Positions 34,740 through 44,086 are shown, counted from the first letter of the stretch. The stretch: 64,000 nucleotides of DNA from Streptomyces griseoviridis (GCA_014649155.1 BMSM01000006.1:1-64000); one strand, 5' to 3'. Made by a program: numbers and translations. Notes: a model not told the origin generated them from the sequence alone.

Positions 34740-35195
34740 ATGGCCCTGTGGGACCGTCTCAAGGAGTCCGCGTCGCAGATGCAGACCCAGCTCGTGGCGA
34801 AGAAGAACGACCTCAGGAGCGGCGCCTTCCGCGACGCGAGCATGGCCATGTGCGCCCTGGTCGCGGCGGCCGACGGTACGGTCGACCCGTCCGAGCGGCA
34901 GCGGGTGGCGCAGCTCATCGCCTCCAACGACGTGCTCCAGAACTTCCCCGCCGACGACCTGCGCCGCCGCTTCGAGGCCAACCTGGACAAGTTGACGGCC
35001 GACTTCGCGTTCGGCAAGGTCAGCGTGTTGCAGGAGATCGCCAAGGCGAAGAAGAAGCCCGCCGAGGCCCGTGCGGTGGTCCAGATCGGCATCGTCATCG
35101 GCGGCGCCGACGGGGACTTCGACAAGGACGAGCAGGCGGTGGTGCGCGAGGCGTGCTACGCCCTCGACCTGCCGCCGCACGAGTTCGATCTCTGA
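34740..35195 (+). CDS. TerB-family tellurite-resistance protein
   Basis: A 151-residue product. Two similar acidic helical repeats bear the TerB metal-binding pattern: MCALVAAADGTVDPSERQRV and VIGGADGDFDKDEQAVVREA. The N-terminus has an amphipathic helix (LWDRLKESASQMQTQ). ATG at 34740 follows GGAG. TerB proteins co-operate with TerD in membrane-linked stress responses. It is linked to the distant terD gene by a shared promoter palindrome. A TatA-like gene follows 32 bases later. Confidence 0.92.
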   Translation: MALWDRLKESASQMQTQLVAKKNDLRSGAFRDASMAMCALVAAADGTVDPSERQRVAQLIASNDVLQNFPADDLRRRFEANLDKLTADFAFGKVSVLQEIAKAKKKPAEARAVVQIGIVIGGADGDFDKDEQAVVREACYALDLPPHEFDL

Positions 35196-35227
35196 CCGAT
35201 CCGACCAAGAGGGGACAGGGGGGCGCG

Positions 35228-35476
35228 GTGTTCGGACTGAGCGAGCTGGCGATCATCCTCATCGTCATCGCCGTCGTCGTGGGCGTGAGGAAGCTGCCGG
35301 AACTGACCCGCTCGGCGGGCAGGTCGGCCCGCATCCTCAAGGCCGAGGCACGCGCGATGAAGGAGAGCGAGCCGGGGCCGGAGGCGGCGGGCCGGGAGCC
35401 GCGCGTCATCCAGGGCGAGGCGGTCCGCCGGGACCCCCCGGCGGCCGGCGACCAGGGACCGGCCGGGCGGAGCTGA
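35228..35476 (+). CDS. TatA/E-like twin-arginine translocase component
   Basis: An 82-residue product with the TatA architecture: a short N-terminal membrane helix (MFGLSELAIILIVIAVVVG), a hinge, then the amphipathic helix RKLPELTRSAGRSARILK and a charged tail. GTG at 35228 has GAGGGGAC upstream. It would form part of the Tat pore or a variant channel. There is no tatC here; the principal tat genes are presumably elsewhere. Probably co-transcribed with the TerB gene. Confidence 0.85.
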   Translation: MFGLSELAIILIVIAVVVGVRKLPELTRSAGRSARILKAEARAMKESEPGPEAAGREPRVIQGEAVRRDPPAAGDQGPAGRS

Positions 35477-35536
35477 CGGCACGGGGTCTCCCGCGGGACC
35501 CCTCAACGGGGTTCCTCGGCGGAGGCCCTCCCGACG

Positions 35537-35570
35537 GCGCCCCCCGCTCCCGCCCCGGAGCGGGGGGCGC
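35537..35570. terminator. 14-bp stem between TatA-like and PBP genes
   Basis: Arms 35537-35550 and 35557-35570 pair perfectly around CGCCCC. It lies between convergent genes and can terminate both. Confidence 0.88.
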
Positions 35571-35583
35571 TCCCCGTGCGGGC

Positions 35584-37221
35584 TCAGGCCGGGTCGTCCG
35601 GCATCGCCGCCAGCAGGCTGCGCACGACGGGCCCCGCCCCGCCGCCCCCCGTGAGGCCCTCCTCGACGACGCAGGCCACGGCCACGTTGCCGCGGTGGGC
35701 GACCAGCCAGCCGTTGTTCTCCTGGTCGTCGGAGACCTCGGCGGTGCCGGTCTTGGCGCCGACCTCGCCGGGCAGGTCGGCCAGCATGGTCGCGGACCCC
35801 TCGGTGACGGTGGCCCGCATCATGTCGCGCAGCCGCGTGACGACCTCCTCGGGCAGCGGCTCGGTCGACGTGCCGTCCTCGGTGCCCGCGGTGACCGACG
35901 GCTGGTGGAACCGCCCGGAGACCGCGGTCGCCGTCACCGACGCCATGATCAGCGGGTTGGCCTGCACCCGGCCCTGCCCGATCATCGCGGCGGCCTTCTC
36001 CGTCTCGTCCCCCGGCACCGGCACCGCCCCGTCGTACGTCGGCACACCGACGTGCCACTCCTGCCCCACCCCGAAGTACTTCCGGGCCACCTCGCCCAGC
36101 TCCCCGTCGGCCAGCTTGCCGCGCAGGCTGATGAAGGCGGTGTTGCAGGAGCGCGCGAAGTCCTCGCGGAAGGTGGCGCCCGGGTACGACGAGTCGCCGA
36201 CGTTGGTGAACTCCTTGCCCACGGTCAGCTTCTGCGGGCAGTCCACGACGTCGCCGGGCGCGACCGCGCCCTTCAGCAGCAGGGCGCTGCTGGTCACGAT
36301 CTTGAAGGTGGAGCCGGGCGCGTAGGTGCCGGAGGCGGCGCGGTTGAAGCCGGACGCGGGGTTGTTGGCCATGGCGAGCACCTCGCCGTCGTCGACGCGC
36401 AGCGCGACCAGCGCCGCGTTCTTGCCGCCGGCCTCGCCCAGCGCCCGCTCGGCGGCGGCCTGCCAGTCGGCGTCCAGGGTGGTGCGTACCGGCCCGTCGG
36501 ACGCGGCCCCGGCGCTCTCGTCGCCGAACTCGGCCTCCGTGCGCTCGACCTCTCCGGTGGCCCGGTCGACGAGCCGGACCGCGCCGCGCGGCCCGCCGCC
36601 CGCCGTGCCGCCGAGGTGGGCGGTGATCGGCGCGAGGGACGGCAACTTCCCGGCGGACAGGGTGCGGCCCCGCCGGTCGGTGACCTCGGCCTGGTCCGTC
36701 TCCGCCCGCTCCAGGCGGAACTTCTCCGTGTCGCTGAGCCGCGGGTGGACCAGCGACAGCCGCCAGTCCACCTTCCAGCCGCCGTCGTCCTGCTCGCGCA
36801 GCGGCAGCGTGGATCTGTAGGTCCAGGTGCCGAGGCCGGTGACCGGCATCTTCGCGGTGAACGGCACGGTGACGGTGCCGTCCTCGCCCTCCGTCGCCTG
36901 CTCCGGCGGGGCGGCGGTGAGCTTCGGCCCGCTGATCTCCAGGCCGGCGGTGAAGCTCTCCAGGATCTCCGCCGCCCCGGCCGGGTCGGTGGTCCGGCCG
37001 CCCGCGGCGTCGAGGCGGTCGGCGGACCAGTCGGCGAGGAAGGCACGGGCCTGGGCCAGGGCCTCGGGGTCGGGTCCCTCGTCGCGGGCGAAGGGGCCGA
37101 GCCCGGCGGCCCAGGAGCCGCCCGTCGCGACCGCCAGCACCACGGCGACCGCGACGCCCGCGCGCAGGGCGGTACGGGGCGCGCGGCGGCCGCGGGTGAT
37201 GTCGTCTCCGGTGGGGGACAT
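35584..37221 (-). CDS. Penicillin-binding transpeptidase with NTF2-like N-domain
   Basis: A 545-residue product. ATG at 37221 is followed by a cytoplasmic leader and a membrane anchor at about 20-40. An NTF2-like MecA-type N-terminal domain lies at about 55-165. The transpeptidase domain has SxxK at S304-K307 (STFK), SxN at S358-N360 (SCN) and KTG at K490 (GAKTGTAEV). This is a class B-like peptidoglycan cross-linking enzyme outside the membrane. It diverges from a LysR/beta-lactamase-fold operon, so beta-lactam-responsive control is plausible. Confidence 0.94.
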   Translation of the reverse strand: MSPTGDDITRGRRAPRTALRAGVAVAVVLAVATGGSWAAGLGPFARDEGPDPEALAQARAFLADWSADRLDAAGGRTTDPAGAAEILESFTAGLEISGPKLTAAPPEQATEGEDGTVTVPFTAKMPVTGLGTWTYRSTLPLREQDDGGWKVDWRLSLVHPRLSDTEKFRLERAETDQAEVTDRRGRTLSAGKLPSLAPITAHLGGTAGGGPRGAVRLVDRATGEVERTEAEFGDESAGAASDGPVRTTLDADWQAAAERALGEAGGKNAALVALRVDDGEVLAMANNPASGFNRAASGTYAPGSTFKIVTSSALLLKGAVAPGDVVDCPQKLTVGKEFTNVGDSSYPGATFREDFARSCNTAFISLRGKLADGELGEVARKYFGVGQEWHVGVPTYDGAVPVPGDETEKAAAMIGQGRVQANPLIMASVTATAVSGRFHQPSVTAGTEDGTSTEPLPEEVVTRLRDMMRATVTEGSATMLADLPGEVGAKTGTAEVSDDQENNGWLVAHRGNVAVACVVEEGLTGGGGAGPVVRSLLAAMPDDPA

Positions 37222-37310
37222 GGATGCGCTGCCTCTCGTCGGGGCCTCGCGGGAGGCCGGGGACCGTGCCCCGAGGCAAGCAAGCCACCGCACTCCTGTC
37301 CAAGATTCCT

Positions 37311-37327
37311 ATCGATGCCGGATCGAT
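37311..37327. promoter_or_regulatory. ATCGAT-N5-ATCGAT palindrome between PBP and LysR genes
   Basis: Two ATCGAT hexamers flank GCCGG in the 130-bp divergent promoter region. A TATGCT -10-like box (37338-37343) for the LysR gene follows. The site could be bound by the LysR protein to control both directions. Confidence 0.5.
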
Positions 37328-37351
37328 CAATTCCCGATATGCTTCCTGTTC

Positions 37352-38320
37352 GTGGACCTGGTGCGGCACCTGGAGTGCTTCGTGACTGTTGCAGAAGAGT
37401 CACACTTCGGCCGGGCCGCCGCCCGGCTCGGCATGGCCCAGCCGCCCCTCTCCCAGCGCATCGCGCGGCTCGAACGCGAGCTGGGCGTCCGCCTCTTCGA
37501 GCGCACCAGCCGCCAGGTGACCATCACCGAGGCGGGCACGCTGCTGCTGGCCGAGGCCCGGGAGCTGCTCGCCCGGTCGGAGGCGTTCCGCGCCACCGCC
37601 CGCCGCATCCGGGACGGCGAGACCGGGCTGCTGCGCGCCGCGCTCACCCCCGACGTGCCCGGCGAGACCGTCGCCGCGCTGCTCGCCGGCTTCCGGGACC
37701 GCCGCCCCGGCCTCGAACTGGAGCTGCGCGAACTGACCACCGCCGGGCAGCTCGCCGCCTTCGCCGCGCACGAGCTGGACGTCGGGGTCCTGCACCACCC
37801 CTGCGACGTCACCGGCCTGGAACTGGGCCCGGTCCTCCGCCGCGACCTCGGCGTCCTGCTGCCCCGCGACAGCCCGCCGGCCCGGCTCGACGAGGTCCCG
37901 CTGCCCGCCCTCACCGGCTACGGCCTGGTCCTCTTCCCCCGCGACGACGCCCCCGCGGTCTACGACGACCTGCTCACCGCCTGCGCCCGGGGCGGCTGGA
38001 CGCCCGCCGCCGTACGGCACGGGCAGGGCGCCAGCTTCGTCCGCGGCCTGGTGCTGTCCGCCGGCGCGGTGGCGCTGGCGCCCCGTGACACCCGGCTCAC
38101 CGCCGCCGGCGACCGGGACCCCGCCCTGGTCTGGCGCCCGCTCGCCGGGGCGCCGCCGGCCTGGCGGCATTCGGCGGCCTGGCCCCGGGGACGCGGGGAC
38201 GCGGCCGTCGCCGCCTTCTCGGACGCGGCCACCCACGCCCTGCGCACCGTCGCCGGCGCCCGCCCCGAGGCTCCCGACCGCCCGCTGCACCTGCGCCCCG
38301 CATCGGAGTTCTGGCTGTGA
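37352..38320 (+). CDS. LysR-family transcriptional regulator
   Basis: A 322-residue product; GTG at 37352 begins directly at the HTH (VRHLECFVTVAEESHFGRAA, then MAQPPLSQRIARLERELGV and FERTSRQVTITEAG). The effector domain covers about 90-300. Start is near-leaderless. Its stop overlaps the start of a beta-lactamase-fold gene by 4 bases, and a PBP gene diverges from it, which recalls AmpR-type beta-lactam-responsive regulators by context, not by proven similarity. Confidence 0.94.
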   Translation: MDLVRHLECFVTVAEESHFGRAAARLGMAQPPLSQRIARLERELGVRLFERTSRQVTITEAGTLLLAEARELLARSEAFRATARRIRDGETGLLRAALTPDVPGETVAALLAGFRDRRPGLELELRELTTAGQLAAFAAHELDVGVLHHPCDVTGLELGPVLRRDLGVLLPRDSPPARLDEVPLPALTGYGLVLFPRDDAPAVYDDLLTACARGGWTPAAVRHGQGASFVRGLVLSAGAVALAPRDTRLTAAGDRDPALVWRPLAGAPPAWRHSAAWPRGRGDAAVAAFSDAATHALRTVAGARPEAPDRPLHLRPASEFWL

Positions 38321-39192
38321 CCGACACCCCCTCCCGCCTCCGTGCGGTCTTCGCCGACGCCGGGGTGACGGGCTGGCTGCACGCCGTCGACATCGACACC
38401 GGCGCGCAGGTCGAGGCGGGCGCGGACCAGCCGGTGTGCACGGCCAGCGTGCACAAGCTGTGCCTGCTCGTCGCCCTGCACCAGGAGGCCGCGGCCGGCC
38501 GCCTGGACCTGACCGAGCAGGTCGAGTGCCCGCCGGTGGGCCGGACGCCGGGGCCCACCGGGCTCGCGGCCATGCTGGACACCGCCCGGCTCTCGCTGCG
38601 CGACGCCGCCTATCTGATGATGGCCGTCAGCGACAACACCGCCGCCGACCTGCTGCTCGCCCGGGTCGGCCTGGACACCGTCAACCGCTGCACGGCCCGG
38701 CTCGGCCTGACCCGTACGCACGCGGCGCACGGCTTCGGTGAGATGCTCGCCCTGATGCGGGAGGACGCCGGGCCGGACGGTGCCCGGGCCCTGGCCGACC
38801 CGCACGTCATCACGCGGCTGCGGGCGCTCGACCCGGCCCGTACCAACCGCAGCACCCCCCGGGACATGACCCGGCTGCTCGGCGCGGTGTGGCGGGACGA
38901 GACCGGCCCGCCCGAGCACGGCGCCGCGATGCGCCGGGTCATGGGCCTCCAGGTCTGGCCGCACCGGCTGGCCGCCGGTTTCCCCTTCGACGACGTGCAC
39001 GTGGCCGGCAAGACCGGCACCCTGCCGACCCTGCGCAACGAGGTCGGGGTCGTGGAGTACCCCGACGGCGGCCGGTACGCCGTCGCCGTCTTCACCCGCA
39101 CCGACCGCACCGCCGCCGTCCTCCCCGCGGCCGACGCGGTGATCGGCACGGCCGCGCGCGTCGCCGTGGACGCGCTGCGGGCGGCGGCCTGA
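38317..39192 (+). CDS. Class A beta-lactamase-fold serine hydrolase
   Basis: A 291-residue product with no signal peptide. SxxK is S44-K47 (SVHK), SDN is S105-N107, and KTG lies in AGKTGTLPT. The ExxLN segment that carries the deacylating Glu of true class A enzymes is not recognisable; the region before NRSTPRDM reads ITRLRALDPART. So it may bind beta-lactams or act on a related substrate without efficient lactam turnover. Coupled to the LysR gene. Confidence 0.88.
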   Translation: MTDTPSRLRAVFADAGVTGWLHAVDIDTGAQVEAGADQPVCTASVHKLCLLVALHQEAAAGRLDLTEQVECPPVGRTPGPTGLAAMLDTARLSLRDAAYLMMAVSDNTAADLLLARVGLDTVNRCTARLGLTRTHAAHGFGEMLALMREDAGPDGARALADPHVITRLRALDPARTNRSTPRDMTRLLGAVWRDETGPPEHGAAMRRVMGLQVWPHRLAAGFPFDDVHVAGKTGTLPTLRNEVGVVEYPDGGRYAVAVFTRTDRTAAVLPAADAVIGTAARVAVDALRAAA

Positions 39193-39209
39193 CGTCCGGG
39201 GCCGGCCGG

Positions 39210-40826
39210 TCAGCCGTCGTTGTCCCGCCACCGGCCGCCCGCCGGGGCGGAGTCGAAGCGGGTCGCCGCGGAGGCGTTGCCGCCGAAGTCGTTGCCGGAG
39301 ACCCGGCCGCCGGTCCAGGCCCCCGCGTCGGTGATCCACAGGGCGTGCGTCTGGGTGCGGGGGTGCCCGTCGTCGCGGACCCGGTTGCCGTGCACGTACG
39401 GGTGGGTGACCGGGGCGGCGGCGGTGATCCCGGCCCGGGGGCCGGGGGCGTCCGGGAGGGCGTAGGGGGTCCCGGCGGCGGGGACGCCGTCCGGCCAGGC
39501 GCGGTCGGCGCCGGGGCGCCACGGGGCGAGGCTCAGCCCGGTGGCGGTGTTGCCGGTGACGACGGCGGTGCCGTCCCCGACGGTCACGCGCTTGCCCAGG
39601 TGCCCGTCCGGCGGCCAGTCGGCACCCGCGTCGGTGAGGGACAGCGGCCCGTACGTCACCCCGCCCCCGCCGCCCCGCGCCGCCGGCGCGCACCGGCGGC
39701 CGTTGCCGCGGACCCGGTTGCCGAGGAGCGCGGGCTCGCGCAGCGGGGCGTCGATCCGGACGCCGTCCAGGGCGTTGTCCCGGATGTCGTTGGAGTCCAG
39801 GACGATGTCGACGGCGTCCTCCTGGTCACCGCCGGCGAGGTTGTGCTGCCAGTAGCCGTACCGGCCGTTGCGGCTGATCCGGTTGCCGTGGAAGGCGTAC
39901 GGACCCGGGGTGTTGCCGAGCGCGATCCCGTCGCCCGGGTTCCCGTCGACGACACAGCCGGTGACGATCCCGCCCCGGCCGCCGACGCGGGTGGTCCCCT
40001 GCGCGGACACGTCGAACCCGGCGGTCCGGTTGCCGATCATCGCGCACCCGGTGACCAGCAGCCCGTCGGCGCCCCAGTCGGAGATGCCGCAGGTGTTGCC
40101 CTCGGTGTGGCAGGCGGTGATCCGGATGCCGCGCGGGGGTGTCCAGTCGTCCTGCTGGAGTTCGAGGAAGATGCCGTTGGTGCCGTTGCCGGTGGCGGTG
40201 CACGCGGTCACCGTCAGCCGCTCCACCGGCCCCCAGCCGCCGACGCCGATGCCGATGCCCGCGCCGCCCATCAGCGTGCCGGAGTCCTGCCGCCCGCACC
40301 GGTCGGCGAGCACGCCCTCGACCACGGTGTCCTGGAGGAAGTCGCAGCCGAAACCGGTCGCCGCGGTGCCGTGGATGTAGAGGTCGCTGAACCGCCCGCG
40401 CAGCACGTACTGGAGCCCCAGCCCCTTCGCCAGCACCTCGTAGTCGTCGGTGCGCACCTCGGACCCGTCGATCTCGAAGTGCGCGAAGGTGAGGTCGGCC
40501 AGGCAGTTGCCGGGCCCGGCGCCGTGCTGGGCGGTGGTGAACCAGGCCAGCGGCACGGGCGCGGCCGGCGCACCCGGGTTGCGCAGCACGAAGCAGGTCG
40601 CCCCGCGTCCCTCCCCGATCAGCGAGACGCCGCTGCGCCAGCGCACCGGGCGGTCCTGGACCACGTACCGCCCGGCGGGGACGCGTACGGTCCGCGGCCG
40701 CCCGTCGGCGGCGCACGCGTCCCCGAGGGTGTCCACCAGGTCCTGCAGCGCGGGCCCGTCGTCGGTCCGGCCGTCCCCGGCCAGGCCGTACGCGCGGGCG
40801 TCGGCGGTGAGCGGCGGCTCAGTCAT
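39210..40826 (-). CDS. Right-handed beta-helix (pectate-lyase-like) protein
   Basis: A 538-residue product; ATG at 40826 has GAAGGAGG upstream. The N-terminal AYGLAGDGRTDDGPALQDLV is the pectate-lyase-3 type opening, followed by many parallel beta-helix turns with the Asn/Gly pattern of such coils (GNRTAGFDVSAQG, DSNDIRDNALDGVRIDA, LLGNRVRGNGR). No signal peptide is seen. It may act on a polysaccharide, or be a structural or tail-type protein; no catalytic residues can be assigned. Confidence 0.85.
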   Translation of the reverse strand: MTEPPLTADARAYGLAGDGRTDDGPALQDLVDTLGDACAADGRPRTVRVPAGRYVVQDRPVRWRSGVSLIGEGRGATCFVLRNPGAPAAPVPLAWFTTAQHGAGPGNCLADLTFAHFEIDGSEVRTDDYEVLAKGLGLQYVLRGRFSDLYIHGTAATGFGCDFLQDTVVEGVLADRCGRQDSGTLMGGAGIGIGVGGWGPVERLTVTACTATGNGTNGIFLELQQDDWTPPRGIRITACHTEGNTCGISDWGADGLLVTGCAMIGNRTAGFDVSAQGTTRVGGRGGIVTGCVVDGNPGDGIALGNTPGPYAFHGNRISRNGRYGYWQHNLAGGDQEDAVDIVLDSNDIRDNALDGVRIDAPLREPALLGNRVRGNGRRCAPAARGGGGGVTYGPLSLTDAGADWPPDGHLGKRVTVGDGTAVVTGNTATGLSLAPWRPGADRAWPDGVPAAGTPYALPDAPGPRAGITAAAPVTHPYVHGNRVRDDGHPRTQTHALWITDAGAWTGGRVSGNDFGGNASAATRFDSAPAGGRWRDNDG

Positions 40827-40926
40827 ACGGGCCCTCCTTCCGCCGCCCGGGTACCAGCCGCGCACCCGTTCAACCCCTTAATCCGTTTTTGTCGCTTTTC
40901 ATCCTTTCCGGGGTCATAATCACAGC

Positions 40927-41301
40927 ATGGGTACGGCAACGACGGACCTGCTGGCCGCAACACAGCACACGCTCAACATGACCGCGGCCTTCCTCGGCGG
41001 GCTGGTGATCGCCGGCGCGCTGATCTGGGCCGTACGCGTCGGGCTGCGCGTCCTCGACCGGGAGACCGGCCACCCGCGCCCCGACGAACAGCCGAAGATG
41101 CCGGCCACCGGCCCCGTCCGCGAGGAACGGGAGATGCGGGAACCGGACGACGTCCCCGTGATGGCACCGGGCGGCTCCCGGCTCATGCCCTACGAGCTGC
41201 ACCGCGCGAGCACCCGGCGCGGGAAGGACCAGACCAGACGCCGCTGGCTGCCCGGCTCCACCGGCTCCTTCGGAGGCGGCGGCCTGCCCCGCGGCCTGTG
41301 A
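40927..41301 (+). CDS. DUF6479-type small membrane protein
   Basis: A 124-residue product. One membrane helix at about residues 18-40 (MTAAFLGGLVIAGALIWAVRV) is followed by a hydrophilic, basic tail with SRLMPYELHRAS. CATAAT at 40914-40919 is 7 bases before the ATG, so the gene is near-leaderless in a conspicuously AT-richer promoter. The DUF6479 assignment is from general pattern; function unknown. Confidence 0.75.
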   Translation: MGTATTDLLAATQHTLNMTAAFLGGLVIAGALIWAVRVGLRVLDRETGHPRPDEQPKMPATGPVREEREMREPDDVPVMAPGGSRLMPYELHRASTRRGKDQTRRRWLPGSTGSFGGGGLPRGL

Positions 41302-41334
41302 CCGGGCCGGGCCGCCCCCCTCGGCCTCAAGGGG

Positions 41335-43005
41335 TCACAGCCCCAGCCAGGCCGTGGTGTCCGGCCCCAGCCGCCCGTCCTCCAGCGGCGCGCTGGTCAG
41401 CAGGACCTCTCCGGCCGGCAGGTCGACCGGCCGGCCGGAGAGGTTCGCGACACAGCGCCAGCCCGGCGAGCGGTCGAACCGCAGCACGCCCGGCGGCGCC
41501 TCCTCCGACCAGGTGAGCGTCTCCCCGTCGAGCAGCTTGCGGCGCAGCTTGAGCGCGGCCCGGTACAGCTCCAGGGTCGAGCCCTCCACACCGTCCTGCG
41601 CCTGGACGGAGTACGCCGCGAAGGACGGCGGCTGCGGCAGCCAGGCACCCGCCGCGCCGAAGCCGTACGAGGGTCCGTCCGTCGTCCACGGCAGCGGCAC
41701 CCGGCAGCCGTCGCGGCCCTTGCGGACGTGCCCGGTCTGCTCCCAGATCGGGTCCTGGAGGACCTCGGTGGGCAGGTCCGCCACCTCGGGCAGGCCCAGT
41801 TCCTCCCCCTGGTAGAGGTACGCCGAGCCCGGCAGCGCCAGCATCAGCAGGTTCGCGGCGCGGGCCCGGCGCAGGCCGGCCGCCTCGTCGACCGCCGGGG
41901 CGGCGCCGCCGGCGAGCAGCCAGGCGTCGGTGTCGGTGCCCGGCGGGAGCATCAGCCGGGAGGCGGGGCGGACCACGTCGTGGTTGGCCAGCACCCAGGT
42001 CGCCGAGGCCCCGGCGGCGGCCGCGTCGGCCAGTGAGTCCTCGATGACCTGGCGCAGCTCGGCCGCGTCCCAGCCGGCCTTCAGGTACTCGAAGTTGAAC
42101 GCCTGCCCCAGCTCGTCGGGCCGCGCGTACAGCGCCCGCCGCGCACCGGGCACCCAGGCCTCGGCGACCGCCATCCGGGGCGGGCGGTAGGCGTCGAGGA
42201 TCTTGCGCCAGTCGCGGTAGATCTCGTGGACGTCGTCCCGGTCGAAGAAGGGGTGGGAGCCGGGCGGCAGGTGGGCGAGCGACGCCTCGTCGCTCAGCTC
42301 GGGGGCGCCGAGGTCGCGCAGCGGCTCGGCCAGGTCCTTGGCGAGGGCGTGCGCGACGTCGACCCGGAAGCCGTCGACGCCCCGGTCCGACCAGAACTTC
42401 AGCGTGGTCCGGAAGTCGGCGCGGACCTGCTCGTTCTCCCAGTTCAGGTCGGGCTGCTCGGGGGTGAACAGATGCAGGTACCACTGCCCGTCGGGCACCC
42501 GCTGCCAGGCACTGCCGCCGAAGACGGACTGCCAGTCGGTGGGCGGCAGTTCCCCGCGCTCACCGCGCCCGTCCCGGAAGACGTACCGGTCCCGGGCGGC
42601 CGATCCCGGCCCCGCCGCCAGCGCCTCGCGGAACCAGGCGTGCCGGTGCGAGGTGTGGTTCGGCACGAGGTCGACGATGACCTTCAGGCCGAGCCGGTGC
42701 GCCTCGGCGGCCAGCGCGTCGAAGTCGTCCAGGGTGCCCAGGCGCGGGTCGACGTCCCGGTAGTCGTCGACGTCGTAGCCGCCGTCGGCCAGTTCGGACG
42801 GGTAGAACGGGCTGAGCCACAGCGCGTCCACGCCGAGCGCGGCCAGATGGGTGAGCCGCTGGGTGACGCCCCTGAGGTCACCCAGCCCGTCCCCGTCGGC
42901 GTCGGCGAAGCTGCGCGGATAGATCTGGTAGATGACGGCCTGCCGCCACCAGTTGGGGTCCTGGGACGACAGGTCGGGCGTGCCGGAGACGGTACGTACG
43001 GACAC
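41335..43005 (-). CDS. Glycoside hydrolase family 13 alpha-glucosidase
   Basis: A 556-residue product. It opens with WWRQAVIYQIYPRSFADADG, typical of oligo-1,6-/alpha-1,4-glucosidases. The GH13 catalytic set is visible: nucleophile Asp in GFRVDVAHAL, acid/base Glu in MAVAEAWVP and transition-state Asp in LANHDVVRP. It is cytoplasmic and would cleave maltose- or isomaltose-type oligosaccharides. Usually such genes follow an ABC transporter and LacI regulator; none is adjacent here. Confidence 0.95.
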   Translation of the reverse strand: MSVRTVSGTPDLSSQDPNWWRQAVIYQIYPRSFADADGDGLGDLRGVTQRLTHLAALGVDALWLSPFYPSELADGGYDVDDYRDVDPRLGTLDDFDALAAEAHRLGLKVIVDLVPNHTSHRHAWFREALAAGPGSAARDRYVFRDGRGERGELPPTDWQSVFGGSAWQRVPDGQWYLHLFTPEQPDLNWENEQVRADFRTTLKFWSDRGVDGFRVDVAHALAKDLAEPLRDLGAPELSDEASLAHLPPGSHPFFDRDDVHEIYRDWRKILDAYRPPRMAVAEAWVPGARRALYARPDELGQAFNFEYLKAGWDAAELRQVIEDSLADAAAAGASATWVLANHDVVRPASRLMLPPGTDTDAWLLAGGAAPAVDEAAGLRRARAANLLMLALPGSAYLYQGEELGLPEVADLPTEVLQDPIWEQTGHVRKGRDGCRVPLPWTTDGPSYGFGAAGAWLPQPPSFAAYSVQAQDGVEGSTLELYRAALKLRRKLLDGETLTWSEEAPPGVLRFDRSPGWRCVANLSGRPVDLPAGEVLLTSAPLEDGRLGPDTTAWLGL

Positions 43006-43099
43006 TCGGTTCCCTTCGCTCTGCGGACGGGCGACACGAGTAGGTCTGTCCAGATCGCCGGGAAAGTGAACCCTCCGCGGTGCCCGGTCGGATGTGCGG

Positions 43100-44086
43100 T
43101 CAGCCCTCGACCGCCCCCAGGAACACCGCCACGTACCGCGCCACGTCCACGTCGAGGCCCACGTCCACCAGGGGCTGTTCGCGGGGGCCGGTGTGCAGCT
43201 CCGATTCGCCGGGGCGGGTGCGGCGGTCGACGAGGGTCTGGCCGCGGGCCGGGCCGGGGGCGAGGGAGACCTCGACCGGGAGGCGGCGGGTGGTCAGGCC
43301 CGCCGGGTCGACGACCGCGCAGACCGCGCCGGCGTCACCGAGGCCGCCGCCGGGGTCCGCCTCGTCGGTGGCGGGGCCGCGGTGGGCGAGCAGGTCGCCG
43401 GCGAGGCGGGTGCCGGGGTCGGCGCTCGCGCGCAGCCGGCGGACGTCCGCGCCGGGGACGACGACCCGCTGGAAGACGTCCAGGCCGTACATGGTGATCG
43501 GCACCCCGGCGGTGAGCAGGATCGCCGCCGCCTCCGGGTCGTGCCAGACGTTGAACTCGGCGACCGGCGTGGCGTTGCCGGTGGCCACCGCGCCGCCCAT
43601 GAAGACGATCCGCTCGATGTTGCGGGTGACCTCGGGGTGGGTGCGCAGCAGCAGCGCGATGTTGGTGGCGGGCGCGGTGGGGATCAGGGTGACCGGGCGC
43701 GGGGAGGCGAGGATCTCCCGGCGCAGCAGGGAGACGGCGTCCAGGTCGACGGGGGTGCGGGTGGGCGCCGGGAGGCCGAGGTCGCCCATGCCGTCCTGGC
43801 CGTGCACGTGCCGGGCGGTGCGCACCGCCTCGATCAGCGGGCGCTCGGCGCCCCGCGCGACCGGGACACCGGGGGCGCCCGCGTGCTCCAGCACGGTGAG
43901 GGTGTTGCGGACCACGCCGTCCACGTCGGTGTTGCCGGCGACGCAGGTCACGGCCCGCAGGTCGAGACGGGGGTGGCGGACCGCCAGCAGCAGGGCGAGG
44001 GCGTCGTCGATGCCGGTGTCGCAGTCGATGATCACCGGGATGGGCCGGTCGTCGGTCACCCGGTCGGGCCGGTCGGTCGTCGTCAC
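43100..44086 (-). CDS. Inosine-uridine-type nucleoside hydrolase
   Basis: A 328-residue product. The N-terminal DCDTGIDDA motif binds the catalytic calcium. CVAGNTDVDGVVRNTL and ERIVFMGGAVATGNATPVAEFN are the family's conserved segments, and DVFQRVVV follows. The C-terminal His/Asp region reads GLGDAGAVCAVVDP. It hydrolyses the N-glycosidic bond of nucleosides for salvage. It stands alone downstream of the ANTAR gene. Confidence 0.93.
   Translation of the reverse strand: MTTTDRPDRVTDDRPIPVIIDCDTGIDDALALLLAVRHPRLDLRAVTCVAGNTDVDGVVRNTLTVLEHAGAPGVPVARGAERPLIEAVRTARHVHGQDGMGDLGLPAPTRTPVDLDAVSLLRREILASPRPVTLIPTAPATNIALLLRTHPEVTRNIERIVFMGGAVATGNATPVAEFNVWHDPEAAAILLTAGVPITMYGLDVFQRVVVPGADVRRLRASADPGTRLAGDLLAHRGPATDEADPGGGLGDAGAVCAVVDPAGLTTRRLPVEVSLAPGPARGQTLVDRRTRPGESELHTGPREQPLVDVGLDVDVARYVAVFLGAVEG

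Noticed and set aside
35156..37369. Minus-strand frame of 737 codons over the PBP gene
   Set aside because: Shadow of the PBP gene in another frame; the true frame carries SxxK, SxN and KTG.
39210..40826. Phage tail-spike or prophage remnant
   Set aside because: The beta-helix fold alone is not specific, and no other phage gene lies nearby.
41335..43005. Maltose/trehalose utilisation operon
   Set aside because: The alpha-glucosidase has no transporter or LacI regulator next to it.
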